Assembly: GCF_015207705.1 (NCBI RefSeq)
Contig: NZ_JADEWI010000060.1
Span: 1 to 39,295 of the forward strand
Direction: 5' to 3'
DNA: 39,295 nt
From: Nostoc sp. LEGE 06077
GTDB lineage: Bacteria > Cyanobacteriota > Cyanobacteriia > Cyanobacteriales > Nostocaceae
The notes under the pieces are model-generated. The model saw nothing but the letters and a program-made list of their open reading frames with translations. It was not told the origin of the DNA and did no database searches. Made by a program: the position numbers and the translations under genes. This document shows, piece after piece, positions 15,253 through 24,117 of this stretch; position 1 is the stretch's first letter; each line of letters opens with the position of its first letter.

Positions 15253-15858
15253 CTAAATTTTCAACACTAAGTAGACAAAATAAAAATAAGTTTCTCGGCT
15301 CAAAAACTCCATCTGACTATGAAAACTGCGATAGCGGGTAGTAGGTGTGGGAGACGAATGTGCATCCATTCCTAGCCCTCGCGCCATTAATACAGCTCGT
15401 TTCATATGCAATGGATCACTGACAATCAGAAATTTGGTTAATTGGTGAGTCTTCGCTACTTCCAAAGCATTTTTAAGGTTCTGGTGAGTTGTGCGAGATT
15501 GAGTTTCTGTCAGAATATCAATTGATTTTACCTGTCGCACAATCGAATAATTTTTTCCCACTATGGCTTCAGGTGGTTGATGAGTCTTGCCAACCCCACC
15601 AGTAAAAATTATCTTTTTCACAGAGCCATTTTTATATAAGTTGATGGCGTGGTTAATTCGCTCTCGGAAAACAGGAGATGGTTCTTCTCCCCAAACTGCC
15701 GCTCCTAAAACAATTGCTGCATCTGCCTTAATATTATTACTACTATTGCCATATAAATAAATACTTGTTGCTGTAGATGCAATCACCAGCAACAAGGCAG
15801 ATGTCAAAGCTAGTGTCACCAAAATGAACCATTTTTTGGGAATTTTGTTATTGAGCAT
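15253..15858 (-). CDS. YdcF/SanA-like DUF218 membrane protein
   Basis: A 201-residue protein with one N-terminal membrane anchor (about 10-32), then the DUF218 domain facing the periplasm. Typical stretches: DAAIVLGAAVWGEEPSPVFRE, KKIIFTGGVG, ETQSRTTHQNLKNA and FLIVSDPLHMKRA. Relatives such as SanA and ElyC act on envelope polysaccharide or lipid carrier steps; the exact reaction is unknown. It is on the same strand as ftsW but 178 bp downstream, with a large palindrome between, so it is probably transcribed separately. Confidence 0.85.
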   Translation of the reverse strand: MLNNKIPKKWFILVTLALTSALLLVIASTATSIYLYGNSSNNIKADAAIVLGAAVWGEEPSPVFRERINHAINLYKNGSVKKIIFTGGVGKTHQPPEAIVGKNYSIVRQVKSIDILTETQSRTTHQNLKNALEVAKTHQLTKFLIVSDPLHMKRAVLMARGLGMDAHSSPTPTTRYRSFHSQMEFLSRETYFYFVYLVLKI

Positions 15859-15904
15859 GGGGCATTTTACTATTTTTTTATTGCGTGAGTCCTATAAATC
15901 ATGA

Positions 15905-15932
15905 GTGGGTGAAAGCGATCGCTCTCACCCAC
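15905..15932. other. 28-bp near-perfect palindrome centred on HIP1
   Basis: GTGGGTGA, A, AGCGATCGCT, C, TCACCCAC: every position pairs except one A/C mismatch on each side of the HIP1 core. It lies between ftsW (3' side) and the YdcF-like gene (5' side). It would form a strong hairpin in RNA, but no T run follows on the minus strand. Confidence 0.6.
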
Positions 15933-16036
15933 CCTAATATGTTGTCATGATGGTTGATATAGTTGTAGTCACTTAGGTTAGCAAAGTGTTGATTGCTAAA
16001 AACCTTATAGCTACCAGTTTTACACTCAGCACTTTC

Positions 16037-17209
16037 CTATAACTTTCGCCGCTGCTTTGTTCTGCGTAATGGTACTACTTCTGCTTCGTTACTTTCTCTG
16101 GCTACCCGAATTAGCAAGGCAGCAGCAACTAAGCTGGCAATCATGGAATTACCACCGTAACTAAACATTGGTAAGGGTAAGCCTGTAGTTGGCAAAGCGC
16201 CTGTAGCAACAGCGATATGCAGTAAAGATTGTCCAATCATCACAATTGTGACACCGATCGCCACTAAGCGATTAATGGGATTTTTGGCTTTGAGTGCCAC
16301 AATTAATCCTAAAGTGGTGAATACTGCTAACATCAATAACAATGCAATACAACCAATAAAACCAAACTCTTCAGCGAAGACGGCGAAAATAAAGTCAGTA
16401 TCTTGAATGGGTAAGAAAAACTGTTTTTGCTGAGAAAAGCCATAGCCAGCGCCCCAAGTTTGACCAGAACCAACAGCTAGTAAACTTTGAACTAACTGGT
16501 AGCCGTCGCCTGTCGCATCTGCCCAAGGGTTGAGAAAGGACATCACCCGCTTGCGCTGATATTCTTTGATGCTAATACTGAGTACAGCTAATAATACTCC
16601 GCCGACGGCTGTGCCGCTTAAATATCGATAAGGTAAACCAGCAGCTAAGGCAATTAACCAAATCGTCATCCCGCAAAGTGCAGTCGTACTCAGGTTAGGC
16701 TGGGCAAGAATTCCTAAGAGTACCAAACCAAAAATACCTATCCAAGTTAAGCGCACTCGCCAAGGTATTTGTTCCCATTGTCCAAACAGTCTGGCACTTT
16801 GTAAAACTAAAAAGGGTTTAATTAATTCGGAAGGTTGAATGGGAATTGGGCCGATGGCTATCCAACGTGCTGCATCAAAAGCTTTTTTACCCAACCCTGG
16901 CACAAGGGTAACGAAAATTAACAGTAAAAATACTCCTAAAAACCAATGGGATACCCGCAAAATTTTGCGTAACGGCAGATTCACAATAAAGTTAAAGATA
17001 ACCAGGGAAACTAACACCCAGATAATCTGACGTTTGAAGTAATATAATCCATCACCATGACGTGCGTCGGCAACTGGGTAAGATGCAGAATAAAGCACGA
17101 TTAACCCAAAAAATAGCCAAATCAAGGTTAACCAGCGCAACAGCCGCGCCTCTACAGCCCAGCTGGTAACGGAATTATCAAAAATGGGAATCAGTCGAGT
17201 TAGATTCAC
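16037..17209 (-). CDS. ftsW: cell-division lipid II polymerase FtsW
   Basis: Membrane glycosyltransferase of the SEDS family that polymerises lipid II at the septum, 390 residues with ten membrane helices. Family marks are FAEEFGFIGCIALL (conserved Glu), the loop ADATGDGYQLVQSLLAVGSG and the signature PTTGLPLPMFSYGGNSMIASL near the end. The N-terminal cytoplasmic stretch of about 25 residues, the wider AAARW-IAIGPIPIQPSELIKP loop and the basic tail RRTKQRRKL favour FtsW over RodA. The start is GTG at 17207-17209. A glycosyltransferase gene with a MurG-like fold lies upstream on the same strand. Confidence 0.9.
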   Translation of the reverse strand: MNLTRLIPIFDNSVTSWAVEARLLRWLTLIWLFFGLIVLYSASYPVADARHGDGLYYFKRQIIWVLVSLVIFNFIVNLPLRKILRVSHWFLGVFLLLIFVTLVPGLGKKAFDAARWIAIGPIPIQPSELIKPFLVLQSARLFGQWEQIPWRVRLTWIGIFGLVLLGILAQPNLSTTALCGMTIWLIALAAGLPYRYLSGTAVGGVLLAVLSISIKEYQRKRVMSFLNPWADATGDGYQLVQSLLAVGSGQTWGAGYGFSQQKQFFLPIQDTDFIFAVFAEEFGFIGCIALLLMLAVFTTLGLIVALKAKNPINRLVAIGVTIVMIGQSLLHIAVATGALPTTGLPLPMFSYGGNSMIASLVAAALLIRVARESNEAEVVPLRRTKQRRKL

Positions 17210-17258
17210 GATTCAGTACAGGTAATGCTTAAAAGTTAAGGTATAAACTCTGGAAGAA

Positions 17259-17290
17259 GAATTCAGGAGTCAGAATTCAGAATTCAAAAC
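17259..17290. repeat. short AATTCAG/GTCAG repeats
   Basis: Tandem GAATTCAG and GAGTCAGAATTCAG units in the spacer between the glycosyltransferase gene and ftsW. Similar units occur at 37841-37930. Confidence 0.6.
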
Positions 17291-17395
17291 TCGCCAATAA
17301 TTGTAGTCTGCCAAGGTTGGGATTTAGCATGGTGTTTTACCATTTATTTGCGGATGCCTACAGAATTTATACGGAATGTTTAAATAACTTATAAC

Positions 17396-18376
17396 TCAAA
17401 TGAGATGCACTGCTTTTGTTGCACCGTTAATATAACTTGGTACAGATAACTTATTTCTTGCTTCTATTCTGCCTAGAAGTTCTCTGATGGTAGTAATTGC
17501 TTCTTCTGTATTTTCGACTCTGTAAGCTTTACTTGCTCTTTTGGCTTGGCGGTCGTACAAGCGCTCAAAAGCGAATGCGACCAAAGGTACACCGATAGCA
17601 GCACATTCATAAACTGTGTTGTATCCTCCACCCCCAACAACAACATCAGCGGCGGCTAGACATTCCATCCCTGGATGGTGTGATACCCATAAAGCTTCGG
17701 GAAAATCTGCGGGACAATTTGCAGCTAAAATTCTAACTGCACACTCTGGGAAATTTTGCTGTAGGTGCAGGGTGAGTTGAGTAAACAAAGACAACTCTGA
17801 TGCTTTCCCGGCTGCACACACAAGAATGATTTTGATATCTGGATCAACTTTCAGGATATGCGATCGCACACTAATTCTATCTGGTAATTCCTCAGCATTG
17901 CGAATCAACCAAGGTGCTGTGTGCTTTACATTCGGTAAGTTAGCTAAAGGTAAGTCTTCCCCTTCGCCGGGAACAATGACTGTATCGTAATTCTCGGCGA
18001 CAAAATACCGCAAATTTTTGGCAGTTACATAGTCTGGGTTAATGTCTCGATGAATTAAAATTCGCGGTATTGGCTGTAACTGGGGTAGGATGTCTGCCAA
18101 TTCACCACCCAAACCTCTAGGAAAAGTATCAACAATTAAGCGATCGTAGCGAGTTTTGAGGATAATTTCGCGTACTTGCTGGCAAGTTGCAGAAACACCA
18201 GCTTTATCAGGAATCCAATGGACTGTGCAACCTTCGTTATTAATTTGTAATGCGTAGGGACTGTTAGTAATAATTCTAACTTTTCTTTCTTTGGCTGCAA
18301 TTCTCCCCAAGGACAAAGCACGGTTTAGATGTCCCCAACCACCCCCAAGGGCATAAATTAACCAAGTGTTAGTCAA
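17396..18376 (-). CDS. GT-B fold glycosyltransferase, MurG-like
   Basis: A 326-residue protein starting with a glycine-rich donor/acceptor loop (LIYALGGGWGHLNRALSLGRI), as in MurG and UGT-type enzymes. The C-terminal half has HHPGMECLAAADVVVGGGGYNTVYECAAIGVPLV, the nucleotide-sugar site of this fold, followed by RLYDRQAKRA. There is no membrane helix. It is too short and too different to be MurG. The sugar and acceptor are unknown; a glycolipid or cell-wall product is likely. The start is TTG at 18374-18376 with no in-frame ATG nearby upstream. It sits on the same strand as ftsW, 186 bp upstream of it. Confidence 0.75.
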   Translation of the reverse strand: MTNTWLIYALGGGWGHLNRALSLGRIAAKERKVRIITNSPYALQINNEGCTVHWIPDKAGVSATCQQVREIILKTRYDRLIVDTFPRGLGGELADILPQLQPIPRILIHRDINPDYVTAKNLRYFVAENYDTVIVPGEGEDLPLANLPNVKHTAPWLIRNAEELPDRISVRSHILKVDPDIKIILVCAAGKASELSLFTQLTLHLQQNFPECAVRILAANCPADFPEALWVSHHPGMECLAAADVVVGGGGYNTVYECAAIGVPLVAFAFERLYDRQAKRASKAYRVENTEEAITTIRELLGRIEARNKLSVPSYINGATKAVHLI

Positions 18377-18395
18377 GTCTAATAGTATGAAGTGT

Positions 18396-18424
18396 GTAGA
18401 CGCGCAGCGGCTTGCCGCAGGCTA
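18396..18424. repeat. GTAGAC palindromic element, copy 2
   Basis: GTAGACGCGCAGCGGCTTGC followed by CGCAGGCTA, with a perfect GCGGC-TT-GCCGC hairpin. TGAAGTRTG heptamers flank it on both sides, exactly as in the copy at 6925-6958. Confidence 0.75.
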
Positions 18425-18439
18425 GTCTGAAGTATGAAA

Positions 18440-18470
18440 ATATCCCAGCCCTGATAGTGATGGGGGATAT
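18440..18470 (-). terminator. probable terminator of the FHA cluster
   Basis: On the minus strand ATATCCC (18464-18470) pairs with GGGATAT (18440-18446) and is followed by TTTC. It has a 7-bp stem, a 17-base loop and only a short T run. It is placed 34 bases after the FHA gene stop. Confidence 0.45.
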
Positions 18471-18503
18471 CCTCAACAATTCTGAACTTTGTTTTGTATT
18501 TTC

Positions 18504-19097
18504 TCAACTGGCTCCCATATTAGTTTCAAAATCACTATCTCTTTCGTTTTCTAAACTGACGGCATCAGCTTCGGTAAAGTCTACATTACCTGTTTCAGAG
18601 TCGTAGGAATAGCGATCGCGGTCATGATAATAACTACTACCCCAGTAACGGTAACTACCATATTCGGGATAATAAGCATAATCATCATCATAGGACGCAT
18701 TACAGTCTGGGCAGTTGGTTCTATCGGTGCGTCCACAACGGCGTTTAAATAAAAAGCCTACCATGCGATCGCATTCCCACGCTGGACTGGCAAAGTTGAC
18801 GACAATTTCACAACTACCAATTTGAATGCGATCGCCATTTTGCAAAATACCATTAGTTAACTGCACACCGTTAATTTTGATGGTGTTAGTTATATTTTGA
18901 TTAATAATTATTAACTCTTGATTTTGCCAATCAATCAAAGCATGGTAATCTGCAATTAAGTCATCTGCAATGACAATTACGGAAACACTTTGCTGTGGCA
19001 TAGTGGAAAATTGTCTGCCAATAGCTACTGGTGTTTCTAAGAATTTTTCTGTGCGATCGCCTGTATTTGGATCTATCCAAGTTAGCTGTATTTGCAA
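18504..19097 (-). CDS. FHA-domain protein with Cys cluster and acidic Tyr-rich tail
   Basis: A 197-residue protein. Residues 18-103 form an FHA domain: AIGR (Gly27, Arg28), ADYHALI (His52), and the turn NTIKINGVQL before NGILQNGDRIQIG; the FHA fold binds phospho-Thr peptides. Then Cys109, Cys121, Cys129 and Cys132 (the last pair as CPDC) could hold a zinc ion. The tail from 135 on is rich in Asp, Tyr and Ser and probably disordered. The start is TTG at 19095-19097, three bases after the stop of the lipoprotein gene, so the two are coupled. No kinase is encoded next to it. Its partner is unknown. Confidence 0.75.
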   Translation of the reverse strand: MQIQLTWIDPNTGDRTEKFLETPVAIGRQFSTMPQQSVSVIVIADDLIADYHALIDWQNQELIIINQNITNTIKINGVQLTNGILQNGDRIQIGSCEIVVNFASPAWECDRMVGFLFKRRCGRTDRTNCPDCNASYDDDYAYYPEYGSYRYWGSSYYHDRDRYSYDSETGNVDFTEADAVSLENERDSDFETNMGAS

Positions 19098-19100
19098 AGT

Positions 19101-19778
19101 CTATTGTCCTCCTGTTAAATTTACAGCATAAGCCAAAGCTGCTTGTTGTTCGCGGTTGAGAACATCAAAGCCAAAGCAAGCAAATGCAATTGGTAAAATG
19201 CTAGATTTTGTATAAAAAACAGTTTTTCCCGATGAATTTTTTAAAGCAGTTTTACCTTCTTTAATTTTTACTTGATAAACTAGTTGATTGTTGGGTTTTA
19301 CAATTTCTAACCCCTTATCATCAGACTTAATCTGATAAACTAACTTTTTATCAGTATCTTCTAAATTGAAAGCACCATTATTTTGCTTTCTCAGAATATA
19401 TAAATCTTGATTTTGTGCTGCATTTTCTAACTTCCAGTAACCTTTCTCTGTCACCACATAACCTAAAGTTTTATCAGCAGCATTCTTAAATTTAACTTTA
19501 CCAGATTTATCAGCTTTAATTCTGATTAATTCTTGTTCTTTACTATCAACTAACTTGGCTCCATCTGCTTGTTGTTTAAGAGAAAATAAATCTGTACCTC
19601 CCTCAGTTTTAAACTTAATTTTCTCACTTTGAGTTGCGACATTAGTTGTATTTTCCGCAACAGCAGGAGGAGTGGCTACTGGATTTGGTTCGACACTAGC
19701 TTTATTTGTACTGCTACATCCTAAAATAGTCGTCATCAATAAAACTAAGATGGAAATTTTCAAAGCTGTATTCTTCAT
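19101..19778 (-). CDS. lipoprotein of unknown function
   Basis: A 225-residue exported protein. The signal peptide (Lys-positive start, hydrophobic 8-19) ends in the lipobox TILGC with Cys21 as the lipid site. The mature part has a linker rich in Thr/Ala/Pro, then repeated strand-like units of about 15-20 residues (KFKTEGGTDLFSLKQQ, KVKFKNAADKTLGYVV, ALKNSSGKTVFYTKSS) like a small beta-repeat. The last 40 residues contain a hydrophobic stretch (SILPIAFACFGFDVL). It lies 3 bp before the FHA gene and 9 bp after the Uma2 gene, so it is the middle gene of a tight operon. Confidence 0.75.
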   Translation of the reverse strand: MKNTALKISILVLLMTTILGCSSTNKASVEPNPVATPPAVAENTTNVATQSEKIKFKTEGGTDLFSLKQQADGAKLVDSKEQELIRIKADKSGKVKFKNAADKTLGYVVTEKGYWKLENAAQNQDLYILRKQNNGAFNLEDTDKKLVYQIKSDDKGLEIVKPNNQLVYQVKIKEGKTALKNSSGKTVFYTKSSILPIAFACFGFDVLNREQQAALAYAVNLTGGQ

Positions 19779-19787
19779 TTGTTTATT

Positions 19788-20381
19788 TTAACTTTCTGAA
19801 TCAGTATCAGCGAAATTTACCTGTTCGTAAAGGTCTGTTAAAGAAATCTGAAAATCAAGTGTTTGCAATGATAAAATTTCTGCTTCACCTTCAATTTCTG
19901 TAAACAACCATTGCCCTTCAGCAGTTTTTACATACTGCATAACATGATAGTTATATTGATCAATTAAAATATATTCCTTAAATTCAGGAATTGAGCGATA
20001 ATATAAAAATTTATCTCCTTGATCATAATTTTTAGTTGATTTAGATAAAACTTCTGTAATTAAATAAGGGTTCATTACAGTCGTACTATTTGTTCCTGTA
20101 TAAACAGGTTGTCCGGCAATTACTATCACATCTGGATAAGTATATTGGCGGTAGCGAGGTATCCATAAACGCACATCATTGATATAAATTTCATATTTCT
20201 TACCTCTCAAAGCCATTTTTAAGAACACAGCTAAATTCAGGGAAATTTTATTATGATTGGTAGTGCCACCTGTCATCGGAAAAATTTCTCCATCACGATA
20301 TTCGTTTCTAAATTCTGCTTTATCTTCCAGTTCTAAATATTCTTCAGGTGTGTAATAGTTTTTTTTAATTTCTAACTGCAT
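19788..20381 (-). CDS. Uma2 family (DUF820) putative endonuclease, copy 1
   Basis: A 197-residue Uma2 protein, a PD-(D/E)xK-fold family much expanded in cyanobacteria. Typical marks: YTPEEYLELEDKAEFRNEY at the start, TYPDVIVIAGQ with the catalytic Asp, then YLITEVLSKST with the second acidic residue and KFLYYRSIPEFKEYILID. ATG at 20381 is chosen because AGGTGA stands five bases ahead; an in-frame GTG three codons earlier is less likely. It sits nine bases from the lipoprotein gene in a four-gene run. Despite the fold, no activity is established for most members. Confidence 0.85.
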   Translation of the reverse strand: MQLEIKKNYYTPEEYLELEDKAEFRNEYRDGEIFPMTGGTTNHNKISLNLAVFLKMALRGKKYEIYINDVRLWIPRYRQYTYPDVIVIAGQPVYTGTNSTTVMNPYLITEVLSKSTKNYDQGDKFLYYRSIPEFKEYILIDQYNYHVMQYVKTAEGQWLFTEIEGEAEILSLQTLDFQISLTDLYEQVNFADTDSES

Positions 20382-20464
20382 AAAAATCACCTATGTTTAA
20401 CTTTTTTACAACTGTTACAATGCTCTTTTAAGTCTTCAATAGCAGACTTTAAAATTCTATCTAA

Positions 20465-21367
20465 CTACTTAGATAAAGCTTTGGCTAAATTTAATACTTG
20501 ATAAAGACTTAAAAACATTGCTGTAACTGTTTGATAAATTTCTTCTTGATTATCAGCTACATTGGGTGAAATTCTCACAGCAAGATGCAGAGATTTATCT
20601 GTTACTCTTAAGTCTCGCAGATTAGATAATTTCGGTAATTTTAATGCACTATCAACTTCATTCTTAAAAACTTTTATCGCTCCATAACGACGCTGAGAAT
20701 AGGTAAGATTTAAGTGAAGATCTAAGCCTACAGACTTAATTTTTGATTTATATTTGTTTTTTCCACTACTACCGCGCTTCCAGCCGTACTGCTTTTTAGA
20801 TAGAGACGTTGCAGATAATTCAAAGCGAGTCTTATCTAAAAATAATCCTTGGATACTGATCCATTCATGTTGATAATTATCTATCTTCCAACCAGATTTA
20901 GTAGGATGTGGTATTGTACTTGTTTTATGTTCATTTTTCTGAATTGCTTGAAAAGATAAATGTAACCTAATACCAGTATTTGCATCCATATCCCTAGACA
21001 GCATTTGCATGATTCTTTGTGCTGCTTGATAGCGATAATTAATGACATTGATTCGGCTAAATTTAGCTCTATTTACCAATGCCAAAATAAAAGCGATCAC
21101 TAACCACAAAATTCCTACAATTAAGAGAAGAGTAAACAACCCCAACAATTGATTATTAGTGATGATAATAGATCCAATAATTATCAATCCAAGTGCAATA
21201 ACTATGCCCAAGAAATAATAGAGTGCCTTCTTTCCATATTCCTTTTGTTTAAGTTCTGCTAGGCGATCAATTTCTGCTATCTCTTGCAAGTCAGCTATTA
21301 TTTGAGTAACTGAGGCTTGCGCTGCATAAGTCAATTTTTCTCGGAATTGTTTTAAATCAATCGGCAT
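20465..21367 (-). CDS. membrane protein with two helices, unknown
   Basis: A 300-residue protein I do not recognise. Residues 1-45 are helical and charged. Two membrane helices follow at about 49-69 and 75-97 (ALYYFLGIVIALGLIIIGSI; FTLLLIVGILWLVIAFILAL). The remaining 200 residues are basic and soluble, with a Lys/Gly-rich stretch (KKQYGWKRGSSGKNKYKSKI) and strand-like segments. By topology the large domain should be cytoplasmic. It may be the first gene of the Uma2-lipoprotein-FHA run, 83 bp before the Uma2 gene. Confidence 0.65.
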   Translation of the reverse strand: MPIDLKQFREKLTYAAQASVTQIIADLQEIAEIDRLAELKQKEYGKKALYYFLGIVIALGLIIIGSIIITNNQLLGLFTLLLIVGILWLVIAFILALVNRAKFSRINVINYRYQAAQRIMQMLSRDMDANTGIRLHLSFQAIQKNEHKTSTIPHPTKSGWKIDNYQHEWISIQGLFLDKTRFELSATSLSKKQYGWKRGSSGKNKYKSKIKSVGLDLHLNLTYSQRRYGAIKVFKNEVDSALKLPKLSNLRDLRVTDKSLHLAVRISPNVADNQEEIYQTVTAMFLSLYQVLNLAKALSK

Positions 21368-21577
21368 ATTATTGTCACCTCATCCAATTTAATTAAATTT
21401 ATGTGAGTTTTGTTAAAAATAGTAAAATATCAACTACTTTCAACTTTTTGCAATATATTTTAATAAATTTGAGGTTTATATTTGCTGTGAGAACAATCAA
21501 GCCTCAAAGTACAGCAATTATATCTGATGTCTGAAGGGTATGTAAGGCTGGCATTCACTCCTAATATCTTAGGTTAA

Positions 21578-21606
21578 TTGAGAGTTTGAGAGAAAATGCC
21601 TATTCT
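21578..21606 (+). promoter_or_regulatory. sigma70-type promoter of the first GT4 gene
   Basis: TTGAGA (21578-21583), exactly 17 bases, then TATTCT (21601-21606). The predicted start of RNA is about 21613, giving a leader of roughly 23 bases before the ATG. Confidence 0.55.
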
Positions 21607-21635
21607 ACACAATAGTTGGAATTATCTAGATATTT

Positions 21636-22838
21636 ATGAATCAATCAAATATTGCTTATATTTCCTTTGATACTGTGCCAGCGCCAAAGGGAGCCGCAAT
21701 TCATATTACAGCGTTTTCTCGCGCACTAGCAGCAGCCTTTGATGGCATCAATTTAGTAACAGTTTCGCCGACGTTAGAATGTATCGATGGACAAGAAAAT
21801 TATCCGCAAGTTATACAAACAACTTTATCAGCTTGCGGTGATAATTTGATTCAGAGAATTTTGTCTTTTCGCTATTTATTAAGGTTGTGGTTGCAAAATA
21901 AAAATAAGCAATTCAAAATAATACATATTCGTTCAATTTATGAAGGGTTTGTAATTGCCCAGAATAACCAAAAATATTGCCGTCAGTTAATTTTTGAAGT
22001 CAATGGGTTGCCTTCTATAGAACTAAAATATCGTTACCCCAATATTGTTGATGACCGAGAGCTTTTACATAAGTTATATACTCAAGAGCAAATTTGTCTA
22101 GAAGCCGCAGATTTAATTATCACACCTAGCAGTATTACAGCCAAATATTTACAAAATCGAGGTGTAATAGTTAATAAAATTCGTGTAATTCCCAATGGTG
22201 TAGATTTAGATGTGTTTACCTACTATGAACATCTAGAAAAATCTCACAATAATTTTCTACAACTCATATATTTTGGTACACTTTCACCGTGGCAAGGGGT
22301 GAATTTAGCAATTGAAGCTTTAGCTTTACTTAACCGAGATATCCCAGCTAATTTAACTGTGATTGGACAAGCCAGAAATGACCAAATCAAAATTTTAAAC
22401 CAACTAGCTTTCAAGTTAGGAGTTGCGAATAAACTCAAAATATTAGAACCACTATCACAGCAAGAATTAGTGAAATATATCCACAATTCTGATGTAATTT
22501 TGGCACCTTTAACACCTAACGATCGCAACTTAATTCAAGGTTGTTGTCCTTTGAAGATTTTAGAAGGAATGGCGACAGGAATCCCTGTAATAGCCAGTGA
22601 TTTACCAGTAGTCAGAGAATTAGGTGAAGATGGAGTAGATTTTTTGTTAGTTAAACCAGGTTCAGCTAAAGCCATTAAAGACGCAGTATTGCGGTTGCAA
22701 AGTGAACCGGAATTAGCAGCCCAAATAGCTATAAATGCTAGAAATAGAATTGAACAGCATTACACTTGGAACCTTGCAGGTGAAGCCTTAATTGCAGCTT
22801 ATACAGAATTAGGCATCAAAAGTTCAATTACCCTTTGA
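21636..22838 (+). CDS. glycosyltransferase family 4 protein
   Basis: A 400-residue GT-B enzyme. The N-terminal Rossmann half has PAPKGAAIHITAFSRALAAAF, and the hinge has VIPNGVDLDVF. The C-terminal donor half has YFGTLSPWQGVNLAIEALALL and the GT4 signature CCPLKILEGMATGIPVIASD, followed by VVRELGEDGVDFLLVKPG; the ExxxxxxxE-type pair (Glu in LKILEGM and in RELGED) is in place. It transfers an activated sugar to a glycan or lipid; the product is not known. Its last 40 bases overlap the convergent second GT4 gene. Confidence 0.88.
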   Translation: MNQSNIAYISFDTVPAPKGAAIHITAFSRALAAAFDGINLVTVSPTLECIDGQENYPQVIQTTLSACGDNLIQRILSFRYLLRLWLQNKNKQFKIIHIRSIYEGFVIAQNNQKYCRQLIFEVNGLPSIELKYRYPNIVDDRELLHKLYTQEQICLEAADLIITPSSITAKYLQNRGVIVNKIRVIPNGVDLDVFTYYEHLEKSHNNFLQLIYFGTLSPWQGVNLAIEALALLNRDIPANLTVIGQARNDQIKILNQLAFKLGVANKLKILEPLSQQELVKYIHNSDVILAPLTPNDRNLIQGCCPLKILEGMATGIPVIASDLPVVRELGEDGVDFLLVKPGSAKAIKDAVLRLQSEPELAAQIAINARNRIEQHYTWNLAGEALIAAYTELGIKSSITL

Positions 22839-23962
22839 AGTCGCTGTTGTTCTTGAGCGATAGAATATTCTGTGAGAATGCGATCGCGTGCAGCTTGAGT
22901 AATGTGCGATTTATTGGCTAATGGCATCGCCAAACATTCTAATACAGCTTCACCTAACTTATGTAGTTGCGATCGCGCCATGATAAAACCATTCTCACCA
23001 TGTGTAATCACTTCAGGAATACCCCCCGCATCACTAGCAATACAACAACAACCACAAGCCATTGCTTCTAACAGTGCATTTGGCGTTCCCTCCCATAATG
23101 AAGGTTGGAGATAAACATCGCACAGATGTAAATGTGCGGCAACTGCTTGCGGATGGGGTAAATGTCCCGTAATAATAATCCTCTGGGCATTTTCTGGTTG
23201 CCCAGTTGCATAAACTTGCAACACAGATTCCTGATTAGTTCGCACTTCACCGATAATCAATAAACAAGCAGGACGTTGATTGCGTACCGTTGTTAAAGCA
23301 TTCAATAAAAACTGCTGACCTTTCTTCTCCCGTAATTCTCCACAAAACCCTAGTACTACTTCCTCTGGCGCAATTCCTAAAGATTCCCGGCTAATTTCCT
23401 TTATCACCTGCTGAGGGACAAAAATTTCTGTATCTACCGCATTTTTCAATACCAACACATCATCCCTACCACTCAATAACTTAATTTTGCCAGCCATATC
23501 CCCACTCACCGCCGTAATTAACTGAGTGTGTTGTAGCGTCCATTGCAAACGAGCGAAATCGCCAGGAGGAAACATTTCCTTATCAATATCATTACCACGG
23601 GCGCTGACAGTGCTGGCTATTCCTTGCATTCCCGCAAACCAAGTAGCCAAAAAACCGCTAGGAAACAAATAATGTCCCCACACTGCATCATACTGATGAG
23701 AAGAGTGCAACCATTCCAGCACATTTAAAGTATGCGGCATAGTCATATCCCAGTGACGGTATAGCCCGATACGATACACACGCGACTTTGCATCTACAGT
23801 TTCCGGTGGTAGAACTTCCCCTGGTTGTAAATAACGACTCCATGTCACCACATCAACTTCTACATCCAACTGACAAAGTGAAGCTACCAACCTTGTCGCA
23901 CTCCTCGCCAAACCCCCCAAATCTGGGGTAAATCTTTCTGTAATGAACAGCAACCGTTTCAT
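22799..23962 (-). CDS. glycosyltransferase family 4 protein
   Basis: A 387-residue GT4 enzyme from ATG at 23960-23962 (MKRLLFITERF), with AGGAGA about 13 bases upstream. The frame extends 17 codons further but that part is CTCTGCGTCT repeat sequence. Marks: FTPDLGGLARSATRLVASL (acceptor loop), VVLGFCGELREKKGQQFLL and LWEGTPNALLEAMACGCCCIASDAGGIPEVI with the EAMACG donor motif. It is not a duplicate of the neighbour; the two share only the family features. Its 3' end overlaps that of the plus-strand GT4 by 40 bp. The role is probably exopolysaccharide or glycolipid synthesis. Confidence 0.9.
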   Translation of the reverse strand: MKRLLFITERFTPDLGGLARSATRLVASLCQLDVEVDVVTWSRYLQPGEVLPPETVDAKSRVYRIGLYRHWDMTMPHTLNVLEWLHSSHQYDAVWGHYLFPSGFLATWFAGMQGIASTVSARGNDIDKEMFPPGDFARLQWTLQHTQLITAVSGDMAGKIKLLSGRDDVLVLKNAVDTEIFVPQQVIKEISRESLGIAPEEVVLGFCGELREKKGQQFLLNALTTVRNQRPACLLIIGEVRTNQESVLQVYATGQPENAQRIIITGHLPHPQAVAAHLHLCDVYLQPSLWEGTPNALLEAMACGCCCIASDAGGIPEVITHGENGFIMARSQLHKLGEAVLECLAMPLANKSHITQAARDRILTEYSIAQEQQRLQRVIELLMPNSV

Positions 23963-24117
23963 CAAAACTCTGCGTCTCCTCTGCGTTTCAATATTCCCAA
24001 TCTCTGCAAGCACAAAAACGTGCAGAAATTTCTTTTGTTTTGTAATTTTGTGGCATAAATTTATTGAATGTGGGCGATAGATACTACAGCACCGTCCTGA
24101 ACACTAGGTATGAAACA

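Noticed and set aside
15905-15932. Classical rho-independent terminator for ftsW
   Set aside because: The stem is strong but no T run follows on the minus strand, so I list it only as a palindrome.
23963-24013. 17-codon extension of the minus-strand GT4
   Set aside because: The extra residues (RRRR-type) come from CTCTGCGTCTCC repeat sequence; MKRLLFITERF is the typical GT4 start and has a ribosome site.
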